A DNA stretch of 64,000 nucleotides from Basidiobolus meristosporus CBS 931.73 (GCA_002104905.1 MCFE01000368.1:1-64000); one strand, 5' to 3'; shown: positions 30,556 through 41,898, counted from the stretch's first letter. Translations and numbers: made by a program. The notes: generated by a model from the letters alone, not told the origin.

Positions 30556-32780
30556 CCATCAATGAGCCAATTGGTGAAAAATCAGCTTGTGTTAGGCCTA
30601 AATTGTCTAATTCCAATCAAATTGAGTATCTGTAAAAGTAGTTTATTTGGCAAATAAGCTAGGCAATGTTGAAGGAGCTCTGGAGGTATTAACACCATCA
30701 AATTATTGACTATGGTGCCTTCATACATTTGTAGGCCCATGATAACATTGTCCTTTAGAGCCAAGAAATACTTGATGATATTTATTGATGACAGGACAAG
30801 ATGTATGTAGGTGTACTTACTCAAGACAAAGTCTGAGGCTCTGGAGATGTTTAAGCACTTCAAAAACATGACCAAAACACCAACTGGGTGTAAATTGAAG
30901 GTGTCTTGAGTTTTACGTTTCAAAAAGGAATGTGACTTTATATCCATCCTTTAATTATATTATAAAGTAACTAAATTTGGAACTCAGAATCCAAAGTTTA
31001 TTTGCAACACTGCTTAAAGGAGCTTGCAAAATACTGCTCATCTACTTGTATATTTCAGCAGACCACTATTCCACATACTCCACAGCAAAGTGGGGTTGCA
31101 GAACATGCACACAGAACAAAAGTAGAGATGGCAAGATCCATGCTACATATTATAGGAATGGACCACAAGCTTTGGGCTGAATCTGCTGCTATCATGAAGT
31201 ACTTCAAGAATAAATGCCTAACAGCAGTACTATATGACCCTACACCCTTTGAAGCATATAGAGGCAAGAACTAGTCCTCCTGCACTACAGCATCTTTGGC
31301 AGCAAGGTTTCTTATTACATCCCTGACAATGAGCACATAAAGTTAGGATCACAGAGTAGAAGCAGGATCTTTTTTGGGTATTGCGAATATTCTGATGGGT
31401 ATAGAGTATATGATGGCAAAATTTGGAAGCTGATTACAAGCAGGGACACTGTACTAGAGGAGAATGCAAATCAGGAAGCCACTGAAATCATTGGCCAGCT
31501 GCCTGATGATGTCATCAACATTAATGAAGAAAGTACATGTTATGGTCTACTGCTTGATTGTTTAAGATTAGTTTTTAGTCAAATCAATTAATTATATGCT
31601 TAGCCTATCAGTATATCAGTGTTATCTATCAAGTTAGTGGCATTAGTCAGCAAATGATTCAGCAAATCCTTATCAGACAGGAATAGATATATTAAGTAGG
31701 ATCTGATTGGGTGATGATGATGCATTCAAATGAGTCATCAGCCACAGCCAACTTTAGGAAATACAATTAGTCAGCAATTGATCTGGTAAAATGTAAATAA
31801 GAAGCTGCTGGAATCTCATTGAAATAAGTTCAAGTTTTAGTGAACACAATACTAACTAAACTCCCTATTTGTCTACAACTCTTATACCAAGACTTGTAAC
31901 ATATGTACCCAAGTCACCCAGACATGGAATACTATCTCCTGTTCCAGGTCAGAGCAAATTATCTCAGGTAGGTGATCTAACTGAAAACATGAAGCCCTTA
32001 TCTTGCCTTATATACATTCAGAATCTTGAACAGGATATGCAAAGTCCATATGCTCTTATGTAGCAACTAGCCATGCAGAAGGAGTACCAATCACTGATCA
32101 GGGCAAAAACATGGGAACTTGTAGGTTCACCATTTGGGAGAAAGCCAATAGGATTTATATGGGTTTACAAGATCAAGATAGCCTTATATGGCACTGTTGA
32201 TACTTACAAAGGTAGATTGGTGGCTAAAGGCTATTCCCAGATCCAGGGAGAGGACATTATGGAATCATTTGCCTGATTGGTCAAATTCAACTCCTTTAGG
32301 ACAGTTCTAGCCCTGGCTGCTGAACATAGTCTAGATCTACACCAGATAAATATTAAAGCAGCCTTTCAAAATGGAGCTCTAAAAGAAACTATAAATATAG
32401 AGCAGTCAGAGGGCTTTACTGATACAAAAGGCCACTACAAGGTGTGCAGACTTGGGAAACTGTTGTATGAGCTTAAGCAGTCACCCAGAGCATAGTATAG
32501 CAAGATTGAAACTTATTTGGATGAGATTGGATTCAATTGTAGCACTGATGATCACAGTGAATATGTGAAACACCTCAAAAAGTATTCATCATCCTTATTC
32601 CTTATACAGACAACCTAATCATAGCTTCCAGTAACCAGGAGGAACTTGAACTGACAAAATGAATGTTCTTCCACAAGTTTGAGAAGAAAGGTCTTGGAAC
32701 AATGAGTAGCTTTCTTAGGATTGAAGTCAAACGTGATATACCTACTGAGAAAAGAGTGCCAAATTAGTATATGTACATCA
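30556..32780 (+). pseudogene. Copia-B relic, copy 1 (integrase to RT)
   Basis: Starts with SQLVKNQLVLGLN-like GAG-pre-integrase coding, then integrase core pieces (the IDDRTR region near 30795 and, at about 31060, PQQSGVAEHAHRTKVEMARS with DHKLWAESAA). 30931-30996 is foreign filler. After the solo gypsy LTR (31538-31901) come linker and RT: YQSLIRAKTWELVGSPFGRK, GRLVAKGYSQIQGEDIMES, HQINIKAAFQNGALKETI and KLLYELKQSPRA. Stops are frequent, and the YVDD box is lost (SLFLIQTT region). Confidence 0.7.
31538..31901 (+). repeat. Solo gypsy-B LTR inserted in copia-B
   Basis: 364 bp, TGTTATGGTC to CTTGTAACA, matching the 367-bp gypsy LTRs. It interrupts the copia linker (GAAGATACGTACC in intact copies): left flank ends AAGTACA, right flank begins TATGTACC, so a target duplication is suggested but decayed. 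No gypsy coding attached. Confidence 0.75.
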
Positions 32781-32832
32781 CGGACATTCTGAACTGAGTT
32801 GAGGGCTCTGTAATCAATGCACATCCTAAGAT
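32781..32832 (-). pseudogene. Gypsy RT scrap
   Basis: About 50 bp encoding [13 protein letters not shown] on the minus strand, the start of gypsy RT as at 47490, wedged between copia RT and a copia LTR. Probably filler from a repair event. Confidence 0.5.
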
Positions 32833-33081
32833 CATAGATCATAGGATTATTCCCCTATAGTCAGGATCAAATTAGCACTAATACTAACTATTATGTACTA
32901 ACCCTGAAACTGTTGCCAAATGGTCCTGAATATTGGGAAACCCTCCTTACTTAGTGCTACAGCTGTAGTACTTCTACAAAGGTATAAATACTGAGCTTCT
33001 TTATAAGTAACCAACAGTTCAACTATTATCAATATTTCATGATAAGTACCTTATATCCAAATCACTTCATAAATTGTAACA
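32833..33081 (+). repeat. Copia-B 5' LTR, truncated
   Basis: Matches the last 249 bp of the 369-bp LTR; TATA-like AAAGGTATAAATACTG at about 32980, end TAAATTGTAACA. The U3 start is missing. Confidence 0.75.
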
Positions 33082-33094
33082 GGTTATGAGCCCC
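33082..33094 (+). other. Primer binding site, tRNA-iMet anticodon-arm type
   Basis: GGTTATGAGCCCC immediately after the LTR: exact complement of the initiator tRNA-Met anticodon arm over GGGCTCATAACC. Best-preserved example in the window and shared in position with family A (2293). Confidence 0.65.
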
Positions 33095-33105
33095 AATTGC
33101 CTTAA

Positions 33106-33600
33106 TTGATTCTAAAGGTGACCTCTGCCAGCAAACAGAACAACACAAACATATTCCCTGTAAAGGAGAGGTTAGATGGAAAGAACTACAGACTTTGGAG
33201 AATCAAGATGCAGATCCACCTTGAGGAAAGGAAGCTTTGGAATATAGTAACAGGAAAAGAAGTTGAGCCCAAAGGAAGAGCAGAAGAAGTGGAGGAGTTT
33301 TGAAAGAAGGAGAGAAAGGCCTTTAATGCCATATGTATCAATGTGCAAGATTCCTTCATTGGACAAATCCATGCCTCAAATACTGCCAAAGGAGCATGGG
33401 AATCCTTAGGGAAGATCTTTAGGGCAAAGTTAGTATCAAGCAAGCTTTATTTGAAACAAAAGTTCTTCAACTTGAGGAAGAAGCCAGATGATGACATGCT
33501 GCAACACATTACCAAAATGGAGACACTTGCAGAAGAACTTTACAGTTTTAATGCTGGTGTAGAAGATGAAGAAAAGATACTCTGTCTGCTTTGCAGCCTA
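33106..33600 (+). pseudogene. Copia-B gag
   Basis: MILKVTSASKQNNTNIFPV, ERLDGKNYRLWRIKMQIHL and LEERKLWNIVTGKEVEP, then a TGA at 33301 (CAA/CAG region in the other copy), then SFIGQIHASNTAKGAWESL, LYLKQKFFNLRKKPDDDM and EEKILCLLCSL. UBN2-type gag capsid. The frame is cut at about 33600 before the zinc knuckle. Confidence 0.75.
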
Positions 33601-35460
33601 GGTATAGAGTGTATGATGGCAAAATTCAGACGCTGATCAAGAGCAGGGATGTTGTATTTGAGGAGAATTCAGATCAGAAAGCCACAGAAATCATTGGCCA
33701 GCCGCTTGATGATACAATCAACACTAATGAAGAAGATACGTACCAAATCCAGCCAGATACGGAAGATACCTCCACCAGTTCCAGATCAGAACAGATTATC
33801 CAAGTTAGGAGATCTACCAGAATAAGAAATGCCCCTGGATCCTGGTGGCAGACATCCAATGATCACAAAGAAGCTTATATGGTCTTATGTGCCAAACCTC
33901 AGAATCTGGGACAGGCAATACAAGGTCCAGAAGCTGCTATGTGGCAACAAGCCATGCAGGAGGAGTACCAATCACTGATCAAGGCAAAAACTTAGGAACT
34001 GGCAGATTTACCAAATAGGAGAGAGCCAATAGGATGTAGATGGGTCTATAAGATCAAGATAACTTCAAATGGGGCCATTGATAAGTACAAGGCTAGATTG
34101 GTGGCTAAAGGCTATTCCCAGATCCAGGGACAAGACTTTAAGGAGACATTTGCTCCAGTTGCCAAGTTTAACTCCATTAGGACAGTTCTAGCCCTGGCAG
34201 CTGTACACAGTCTAGTTCTACACCAAATGGAGGTCAAAACAGCTGTTCTAAATGGGGATTTGCAAGAAACTATGTATGTATGGAGCAACCAGAAGGCTTC
34301 ACCAATCCAAAAGTGCCCAATAAGGTGTGCAAACTTGGAAAATTGTTGTATGGACTTAAGCAGGCACCTAGAGCATGGTATAACAAGATTGACACATATC
34401 TAGAGGTAATTGGGGTCTATTGTAGCACTGCAGATCACAGTATATATGTGAAGCAGCTAAAAAGGGGTGCAATCATCCTAGTACTTTATGTGAATGACCT
34501 AACTATAGCTTCAGGTGACCAAGAGGCACTTATACATACAAAATCAGTTCTCTTCAGCAAGTTTGAGATGAAAGATCTTGGAAAATGGGGCTATTTTCTT
34601 GGAATTGAGGTCAAATTTGAAATACCTACACAGAAAATTGTGCTGAATCAGTCTAAGTACATCAGGGACATTCTTAGATGCTCAAAATGGGAAATTGCAA
34701 ACCTGCAGCTACCCCTATGGACAATAACCTGAAGTTAAGCAAATCTCAGCCAGTTATAGATGAAAATGGCTCAAATATGGACCAAAACTTTCCCTATCAA
34801 TCAATGGTTGGTAGCCTAATGTACTTGATGGTGTCTACATGTCCACATATTGCAGTGGCAGTTGGAATAGTAAGGCAATTCATGCAGAATTATGGACCAG
34901 ATCAAATTGCAGCAATTAAGCAGATTTTCATATATCTACAAGTTACCATAAAAATGGTACTGGAATACTCTGGAGCGGCTAATTGGCAAAAATTTGATGG
35001 TTATAGTGATTCAGATTGGGGTAGGGATCTGATTGACAGACACTCTAACACAGGCTGTGTATTTCTTTATGCTGGTGCAGCAATTACTTGGAATTTCAAG
35101 AAACAACCAACTGTGGCCCTGTCTACAACTGATGCAGAATATATAGCTGCACGTCAAGCAACTAAGAAGGCTATATGGCTATAAAAATTATTCAAAGACT
35201 TAGGTTTTAATTCAGATGAACCAATATGTATTTACAAGGATATTCAAAGTTGTATTTCATTAGCTAGAAATCCTACAATCATGCCAGAACTAAGCACATT
35301 GATATACAGCATCACTTTGTAAGGGAAGCTGTAGAAAATAACTTAGTAGAGTAAGTGTACTGACCAACTAACAAAATGGTGGCAGATATATTGACAGAAT
35401 CACTAGCTGTGCCACAATTTGAGAATCTAAGGGAGGAATTAGGATTAAGAAATTATTTAG
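33601..35460 (+). pseudogene. Copia-B reverse transcriptase and RNase H
   Basis: Linker YRVYDGKIQTLIKSRDVVFE, then EYQSLIKAKT, a TAG, RLVAKGYSQIQGQDFKETFA, LHQMEVKTAVLNGDLQET, KLLYGLKQAPRAWYNKID and ILVLYVNDLTIASG, where the YVDD active site is changed to YVND. Then LGKWGYFLGIEV. RNase H: FPYQSMVGSLMYLM, GYSDSDWGRDLIDRHSN, LSTTDAEYIAARQATKKAI (the catalytic Glu of TEAE replaced by Asp) and, at 35376, MVADILTESLAVPQFENL. Frameshifts near 34280 and 34680. Inactive. Confidence 0.8.
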
Positions 35461-35471
35461 ATGAGGGGGAG

Positions 35472-35840
35472 TGTAGAAGTACTGGACTATTTGGTATTAA
35501 TCTGCAGCTAAAAATTTACTTAACAATTCTGGACTGGTCTTGGTCACTGAGAGACTAATTCACAGCTCTAATTTTGCCACTTTCTTCAGTTCTATGATCT
35601 TATGATTATTCTCCTATAGTCAGGATCATATTAGCACTAATATTAACTACTATGTACTAACCCTGAAGCTGTTACAGAATGCTCCTGAATATTGCAAAAC
35701 CCTCCTTACTTGGTGTTACAGCTGTATTACTTCTACAATGGTATAAATAATGATATTCTTTATTAATAAACAACAGTTCAATTATTATCACTATTTCTTG
35801 ATAAGTTATTTATATCCAAATCACTTCTTAAAATGCAACA
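35472..35840 (+). repeat. Copia-B 3' LTR, complete
   Basis: 369 bp, TGTAGAAGTACTGGAC to AAAATGCAACA; TATA-like GGTATAAATAATG near 35742. Flanked by gypsy gag on the right. Confidence 0.8.
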
Positions 35841-36172
35841 GGACAGGAATTCTTCTGTCATATGGAAAGTGAGTTCTGAGTCTTCTTCAAGTTCATCCTC
35901 CATGTTACTAAGCACCATGGCCTCAATACGGTTAAAGGTTCTTGATGGCTGGTGTCCATTTCTTCTCTGAGGGCAGTACTTTGCAATATGTCCCTGCTGG
36001 TGGCAATTAAAACAAAGTTCTCTCTTCTGACATTCTTCTGAGGTAGGATTCTTCTGCATAGCATCTATTTCCATTGGCAGTGCTTCTGATTGTTTTCTTT
36101 CATAGTGATTGTAGCCTATCTGATTAGTCATTGTGGGCTTCCCAACTCCAAACATAGCTGAGTCATAGTCAA
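35841..36172 (-). pseudogene. Gypsy-B gag fragment
   Basis: Minus-strand MFGVGKPTMTNQIGYNHYER, MEIDAMQKNPTSEECQKR, zinc knuckle CFNCHQQGHIAKYC, then SNMEDELEEDSELTFHMTEE. Cut at both ends: copia LTR on the left, opposite-strand gypsy LTR on the right. The inverted gag/LTR junction points to rearrangement after insertion. Confidence 0.75.
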
Positions 36173-36473
36173 TAGCTAATCAGTATAAAATTGCTATCAA
36201 TCAAATCAGCTGTATTAATCAGCAGATGAATCAGCAGTTCTGTATCAGACAGAAATAGATACATCAAGTATGACCTAATTTGGTGATGATGATTCAATCA
36301 AATCTGTCATCAGACATAACCTACATTAGGAAATACAATTAGTCAATAACTGATCTGTCAAAATGTACATATGAGGCTGCTGGAGCCTCAATAATAGTCA
36401 GTTTGAGTTTTAGTGAAATCAACACTAGCTAAACTATCTTTTCATCTACAACTCTTATACCAAGACTTGTGAC
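36173..36473 (+). repeat. Gypsy-B 5' LTR, truncated, with primer site
   Basis: Matches the last ~300 bp of the LTR, ending CTTGTGACA. TTGGTAGCAGCAATAAC follows; TGGTAGCAG could pair with a tRNA 3' end, as in conventional gypsy priming. The TATA region reads GTACATATGAGG instead of GTATATAAGG. Confidence 0.65.
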
Positions 36474-37396
36474 ATTGGTAGCAGCAATAACAAGAGACAT
36501 CCCTCCTGAAGAAAGAAGCCTCCCTCAAGATGTCCAAAAGTCAAGAATGGAAGAGTACAATGGAATAAATCCTGGCCCTGCAGCAACAGTTACTCCAGAT
36601 TCTTAGCCAGCAGCAACAAGGAATGACTACCATGGCCCAAAGCCAGCAAAACCCTGTCAAGAGCAACTTTAGTGTGAACATCAACTGGTACCATGGTAGA
36701 GTCAATGAAAACCTGGGAACTTGACTCTTCCAGATTGAAGAAGCTTTCAACACTAAGGGAATTACCCCAGAAAGCAAGTTACATTATGCAGCCCCTTACC
36801 TGGCAGACTCAGCTTTACAGTGGTACCACAACAAGATCAGGTCCGCCACCATGATGGGATGCTCTACAATCTCTACCTGGGATGAGTGTGTGTTGGAAAT
36901 TCAGGATGCCTTTGAGCCCCCACACCAACAGACACTACTATGAAGAAAGTTGAAGACACTCCAACAGAAAGGAATAGACCAAGAGTACATCTATGAATAT
37001 AGATGTCTACTGGGCAAATTGAAAGAATGGACCCTCTGGATTAAGTTGAATACTTAAATTGATGGGTTGAAAGAAGGAACTTGTAAGGAAGTGAACTATC
37101 ACAGATCTCAGACTATTGAAGAAGCCATCAAGATTGCCATTGACTATGACTCAGCTATGTTTGGAGTTGGGAAGCCCATAATGACTAATCAGATAGGCTA
37201 CAATCACTATGAAAGAAAACAATCAGAAGCAGTGCCAATGGAAATAGACACTATGCAGAAGAATATTATGTCAGAAGAATACAAGAAGAATGAACTTTGC
37301 TTCAATTGCAACCAGCAGGGACATTTTGCAAAGTGCTGCTCTCAGAGAAGAAATGGACACCAGCCATCAAGAGCCTTTAACCACATTGAGGCCCTG
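36474..37396 (+). pseudogene. Gypsy-B gag, plus copy 5' part
   Basis: Collinear with the better gag at 49257-48300: PPEERSLPQDV near the start, a Gln-rich region, then (37067-37412) MKEGTCKEVNYHRSQTIEEA, AMFGVGKPIMTNQIGYNHY, zinc knuckle CFNCNQQGHFAKCC and NGHQPSRAFNHIEA. Several stops in the capsid part. Interrupted at 37401 and resumed at 41894 (SNMEDELEKDSELTFYMTEE). Confidence 0.75.
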
Positions 37397-37401
37397 GAGC
37401 T

Positions 37402-37770
37402 TGGTGCAATTTAAGAAGTGATTTGGATACAAGGAACTTATCAAGAAATAGTGATAATAGTTGAACTGTTGTTTACTAATAAAGAATCTCATAATTTATA
37501 CATTTGTAGAAGCAATACAGTTGTAGCACTAATAAAGGAGGGTTTCTCTATATTCAGGAGCAATCTGTAACAGTTTCAAGGTTAGTACATAATAGTTGGT
37601 ATTAGTGCTAATATGATCCTGACTATAGGGAAATCATCATAAGATCAAATATCTGAAGAAAGTGGCAAAGTTAGAGCTGTAAATTAGTCCCACAGTGACC
37701 AAGACTAGTTCAGAATTGTTAAGTAAATTCTTAGCTGCAGAATGATACCAAAGAGTCCATTATTTTGACA
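37402..37770 (-). repeat. Copia-B 3' LTR (minus copy)
   Basis: 369 bp; left edge TGGTGCAATTTAAG, right edge TTATTTTGACA followed by the polypurine tract complement CTCCCCCTCATC. Confidence 0.8.
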
Positions 37771-37779
37771 CTCCCCCTC

Positions 37780-38354
37780 ATCTAAATAATTTCTTGATCC
37801 TAATTCCTATCTGAGATTCTCAAATTGTGACCTAGCTAGTGATTTTGTCAATATATCTGCCACCATTTTGTTAGTTGGGCAGTACACTAACTCTACTAAG
37901 TTATTTTCTACAGCTTCCCTCACAAAGTGATGCTGTATATCAATGTTTTCAGTTCTGGCATGATTGTAGAATTTCTAGCTGATGAAATACAACTTTGATT
38001 ATGTTTGTCAATACATATTGGTTCATCTGAATTAAAACCTAAGTCTTTGAATAACTTTTGTAGCCATATAGCCTCCTTAGTTGCTTGACATGCAGCCATA
38101 TATTCTGCTTCAGTTGTAGACAGGGCCACAGTTGGTTGTTTCTTGCAATTCCAAGTAATAGCTGCACCAGCATAAAGAAATACATAGACTGTGGTAAAGT
38201 GTCTGTCAATCAGATCCCTACCCTAATCTGATTCACTAAAACCATCAAATTTTTGCCAATTAGCCGCTCCATAGGATTCCAGTACCATATTTATGGTACC
38301 ATGTAGATATCTGAAAATCTGCTTAACTGCTGCAATTTGATCTGATCCATAATT
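37780..38354 (-). pseudogene. Copia-B RNase H (minus copy)
   Basis: Reads MALSTTEAEYMAACQATKEA, IWLQKLFKDLGFNSDEPICI at 38129-37920, with the catalytic Glu of TEAEY present. The DSDWG block near 38230 is damaged by a stop (CTAATCTGA region), and the segment at 37980-37920 has a frameshift. Confidence 0.75.
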
Positions 38355-39250
38355 CTACATGAATTGACTGACTATTTCAACTGCCACTGCAATATCTGGT
38401 TGTGTAGACACCATCAAGTACATTAGGCTACCAACCATTGATTGATAGGGAAAGTTTTGGTCCATATTTGAGCCATTTTCATCTATAACTGGCTGAGATT
38501 TGCTTAACTTCAGGTTATTGTCCATAGCGGTAGCTGCAGCTTTGCAATTTTCCATTTTGAAGCATCTAAGAATGTCCCTGATGTACTTAGACTGATTAAG
38601 CACAATTTTCTGCGTAGGTATGTCAAATTTGACCTCAATTCCAAGAAAATAGCTCAATTTTCCAATATCTTTCATCTTGAACTTGCTGAAGAGAACTGAT
38701 TTTGTCTGTATAAGTGCCTCTTGGTCACCTGAAGCTATAATTAGGTCATCCACATAAAGTACTAGGATGATTGCACCCTTTTTTAGCTGTTTCACATATA
38801 TACTGTGATCTGCAGTGCTACAAGAGAACCCAATTACCTCTAGATATGTGTCAATCTTGTTATACCATGCTCTAGGTGCCTGCTTAAGCCCAAACAATGA
38901 TTTTCTAAGTTTGCACACCTTATGGGGTACTTTGTATTGGTAAAGCCTTCTGGTTGCTCCATATATAGTTTCTTGCAAATCCCCATTTACAAAGGCTGTT
39001 TTGACGTCCATTTAGTGTATATCTAGACTGTGTACAGCTGCCAGGGCTAGAACTGTCCTAATGGAGTTGAACTTGGCAACCGGAGCAAATGTTTTCTTAA
39101 AGTCAAGTCCCTGGATATGGGAATAGCCTTTAGCCGCCAATCTAGCCTTGTACTTATTAATGGCACCATTTGAAGTTATCTTGATCTTTTAGACCCATCT
39201 ACATCCTATGGGCTTTCTCCCATTTGGTAAATCTACCAGTTCCCACGTTT
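38355..39250 (-). pseudogene. Copia-B reverse transcriptase (minus copy)
   Basis: Open 39011-38355: MDVKTAFVNGDLQETIYG, KSLFGLKQAPRAWYNKID, IILVLYVDDLIIASGDQEA with the intact YVDD site, IGKLSYFLGIEVKFDI and FPYQSMVGSLMYLM. Upstream 39250-39012 holds GRKPIGCRWV, a TAG near 39190, then the [12 protein letters not shown] region and a stop beside the HQMDV motif (TAG at 39013). The best RT in the copia set. Confidence 0.8.
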
Positions 39251-40930
39251 TTGCCTTGATCAGTGATTGGTACTCCTCATGCATGGCTTGTTGCCACATA
39301 GCAGCTACTGGACTTTGCATTGCCTGTTCCAGATTCTGAGGTTTGGCACATAAGGCAAGATAAGCTTCCTCATGATCATTGGATGTCTGCCACCAGGATC
39401 CAAGGACATTTCTTATTCTGGTAGATCTCCTAACTGGGATAATCTGTTCTGATCTGGAAATGGTAGAATTATCTTCCATATCTGGCTGGATTTGGTACGT
39501 ATCTTCTTCATTTGTGTTGATTGCATCATTAGGCAGCTGGCCAATGATTTCTGTGGCTTTCTGATCTGAATTCTCCTCAAATACAATGTTCCTGCTCTTG
39601 ATCAGCTTCTGAATTTTCCATCAAACACTCAATACCCTTTAGTATCTTCACAATACCCAAGAAAGATCCCTTTGCTACTCTTTGGTTCCAACTTTAAGCG
39701 TTTTTTGTCAGGGATGTGATAAAAAACATCACTGCCAAAGATCTTGAGGTGCTGGAGATCTGTTCTTTGCCTGTATATGCTTTGATGAGTGTAGAATCAC
39801 GTAGTGCTGCTATTGGGCATCTGTTCTTGATGTATACAGTGGTAGCAACCAATTCAGCCCAAAACTTGTAGTCCACTCTCTTATCATGTAGCATAGATCT
39901 TTCCATCTCTACTATTGCTCTTTTTGCACTTTCTGCTGCTCCATTTTGCTGTGGAGTATGAGGAACTGTGGTCTGTTGAAGTATACCATTAGACAAGCAG
40001 TATTTTGGAAACTCCTTTGAGCAGTATTCTCCTCCATTGTCACTTTGTAGTACCTTCAATTTACACCCAGTTTGTGTTTCTGCCATGTTCTTGAAGTACT
40101 TAGATGTCTCTAAAGCTTCATCCTTTGTTTTGAGGAAGTACACCCATGTATATCTTGTTTTGTCATCAATAAACGTCATAAAGTATCTCTTGGCTCTAAA
40201 GGACAGTGTTCTCATGGGGCCACATATATCGGAGTGTACAATAGCCAATATTTTGGTGGTATGATGCCTTCTAAGCTTGTAAAATGTTGCCTAGCTTGTT
40301 TGCCATATGAAAATCCCTTACAAACATTCAATTTGATTGGAATTGAGTATTTTAAGCCCAAAACAAGCTGATTTTTCACCAGTTGGCTCATTATCTGTTC
40401 CCTAATGTGTTCTAGCCTCCTATGCCACGTCTCCCAGTTGGTTTCATCAGTTTCAGCAATGTTGACATACTGAGGTAAAATGATCTTGCATTGTAACTTG
40501 AATATATTGTGATCTCTGATTCCCAAAGCTAACTTTTGTCCATTCTCACTCAATATTGAGCAGCTCATCTTAGTAAAAACAAATTTCAGTCCCTGAGCAG
40601 TTGCTTTACTGACTGAGAGTAGGTTCTTAGCTATTCCAGGTACATAGAGTACGTCAGTAAGTCTTGCTGTAGTTGCCCCTGAGCTATTGCCCATATTTAG
40701 TTGTATAGACCCACTTGCGGTAGATTCCAGAGCAGAGTTATCTCCCAGATAAGCCTTTCTTACAGGTATAGTTTTTAAGTTGCTGAGCCACTCCTCTATA
40801 CCACAAATATGCTGTGATGCTCCACAGTCAATATACCATACATTACTTTGGTTACTTGCACTCTCTTGTAAAGTTACAAATAACTGTTCATCAGTAGTTA
40901 TATGGTTTGCCTGCTCTAGTTTCTGTTTTT
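39251..40930 (-). pseudogene. Copia-B protease, GAG-pre-integrase and integrase (minus copy)
   Basis: Protease body: SSGATTARLTDVLYVPGIAK and NLLSVSKATAQGLKFVF at 40694 on; the active-site block lies just upstream near 40850-40800 (VYWLTVEHHSIF-like, damaged). Pre-integrase: NWETWHRRLEHIREQIMSQL. Integrase at 40248-39694: HSDICGPMRTLSF, MTFIDDKTRYTWVYFLK (first Asp region), LQSDNGGEYCSKEF (second Asp), VPHTPQQNGAAESAKRAIVE (Glu) and DYKFWAELVATT. Linker with SRSEQIIPVRRSTRIRN follows at 39479. Confidence 0.8.
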
Positions 40931-41544
40931 TGTCTGCTTGTTTCTTCTTGCAATCTCTTGCCCAGTATCCTGACTTTTCACAATAGTTGCAGCAACCAGG
41001 TTTTCATTGGTATTGTTGTTTTCCCTTCCTTTCTGAGTGCCTTTCTGTGCTGAATAAAGCATTATCTTCAATTTTCTCTGCTTGATCATTACATCTGAGT
41101 TCTTCATGGAGAAGTCTTCCTGTGACATAGTCTAAAGTGCAGTTGTCTTCTCTGCTCTCAAAAGAAAGTATGAGTGGCTCATACTTGTCTGGTAGGCTGC
41201 AAAGCAGACAGAGTATCTTTTCTTCATCATCTACACCAGCATTAATACTGTAAAGTTCTTCTGCAAGTGTCTCCATTTTGGTGATGTGTTGCAGCATGTC
41301 ATCATCTGGCTTCTTCCTCAAGTTGAAGAACTTTTGTTTCAAATAAAGCTTGCTTGATACTGACTTTGCCCTAAAGATCTTCTCTAACAATTTCCATGCT
41401 CCTTTGGTAGTATGTGAGGCATGGATTTGTCCAATGAAGGAATTTTGCACATTAATACATATGGCATTAAAGGCCTTTCTCTCCTTCTCTTGTAACTCCT
41501 CCACTTCTGCTGCTCTTCCTTTGGGCTCAACTTCTTTTCCTGTT
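40931..41544 (-). pseudogene. Copia-B gag with altered zinc knuckle (minus copy)
   Basis: Gag from GKEVEPKGRAAEVEEL through SFIGQIHASHTTKGAWKLL, YLKQKFFNLRKKPDDDM and CLLCSLPDKYEPLILSFESR, TLDYVTGRLLHEEL. The knuckle near 41005-40960 reads CNYCEKSGYWARDC: the His of C-x2-C-x4-H-x4-C is Tyr. The N-terminal 50 residues are lost at the LTR junction. Confidence 0.75.
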
Positions 41545-41893
41545 ACTGGATATATGGAACTTATCAAGAAATATTGATAATAGTTGAACTGTTGGTTATT
41601 TATAAAGAAGCTAAGTATTTATACCTTTGTAGAAGTACTACAGCTGTAGCACTAAGTAAGGAGGGTTTCCCAATATTCAGGAGCATTCTGCAACAGTTTC
41701 AAGATTAATACATAATAGTTAGTATTAGTGCTGATTTGATCCAGACTATAGGGGAATAATCATAAGATCATAGATCTGAAGAAAGTGGCAAAGTTAGAGC
41801 TGTAAATTAGTCCCACAGTGACCATGACTAGTTCAGAATTGTTAAGTAAAATTTTAGCTGCAGAATGATACTAAATAGTCCAATATTTCAACA
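41545..41893 (-). repeat. Copia-B 5' LTR (minus copy), inner end missing
   Basis: 349 bp matching 37402-37770 except its first ~20 bp; the outer end is AATATTTCAACA followed by the GAGCT duplication. TATA-like sequence (GGTATAAATAC on the minus strand) near 41620. Confidence 0.75.
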
Positions 41894-41898
41894 GAGCT

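Larger units (their letters stand above)
32833..35840 (+). mobile_element. Copia-B element with gag-RT deletion
   Basis: LTRs at 32833-33081 (5', truncated) and 35472-35840 (3'). Gag is followed directly by the integrase-RT linker: protease and integrase core are missing (junction near 33600). RT and RNase H follow, then a polypurine tract GATGAGGGGGAG at the 3' LTR. Compared with the minus-strand copy at 37402 about 2 kb are lost. Could only move in trans, if at all. Confidence 0.8.
37402..41893 (-). mobile_element. Copia-B element (minus copy) with 5-bp target duplication
   Basis: 4492 bp, LTRs 37402-37770 (3') and 41545-41893 (5', truncated inside). GAGCT flanks it at 37397-37401 and 41894-41898, inside gypsy gag. 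Coding order is gag, zinc knuckle, protease, integrase, RT, RNase H. The gag start, leader and primer site are deleted between gag residue ~50 and the LTR (junction near 41545). Fewest stops of the copia copies, so the most recent of them. Confidence 0.85.

Noticed and set aside
30582-30947. 121-codon minus-strand ORF as a gene
   Set aside because: It is antisense to copia-B integrase (IDDRTR region); a parallel antisense frame exists at 40037-40264.
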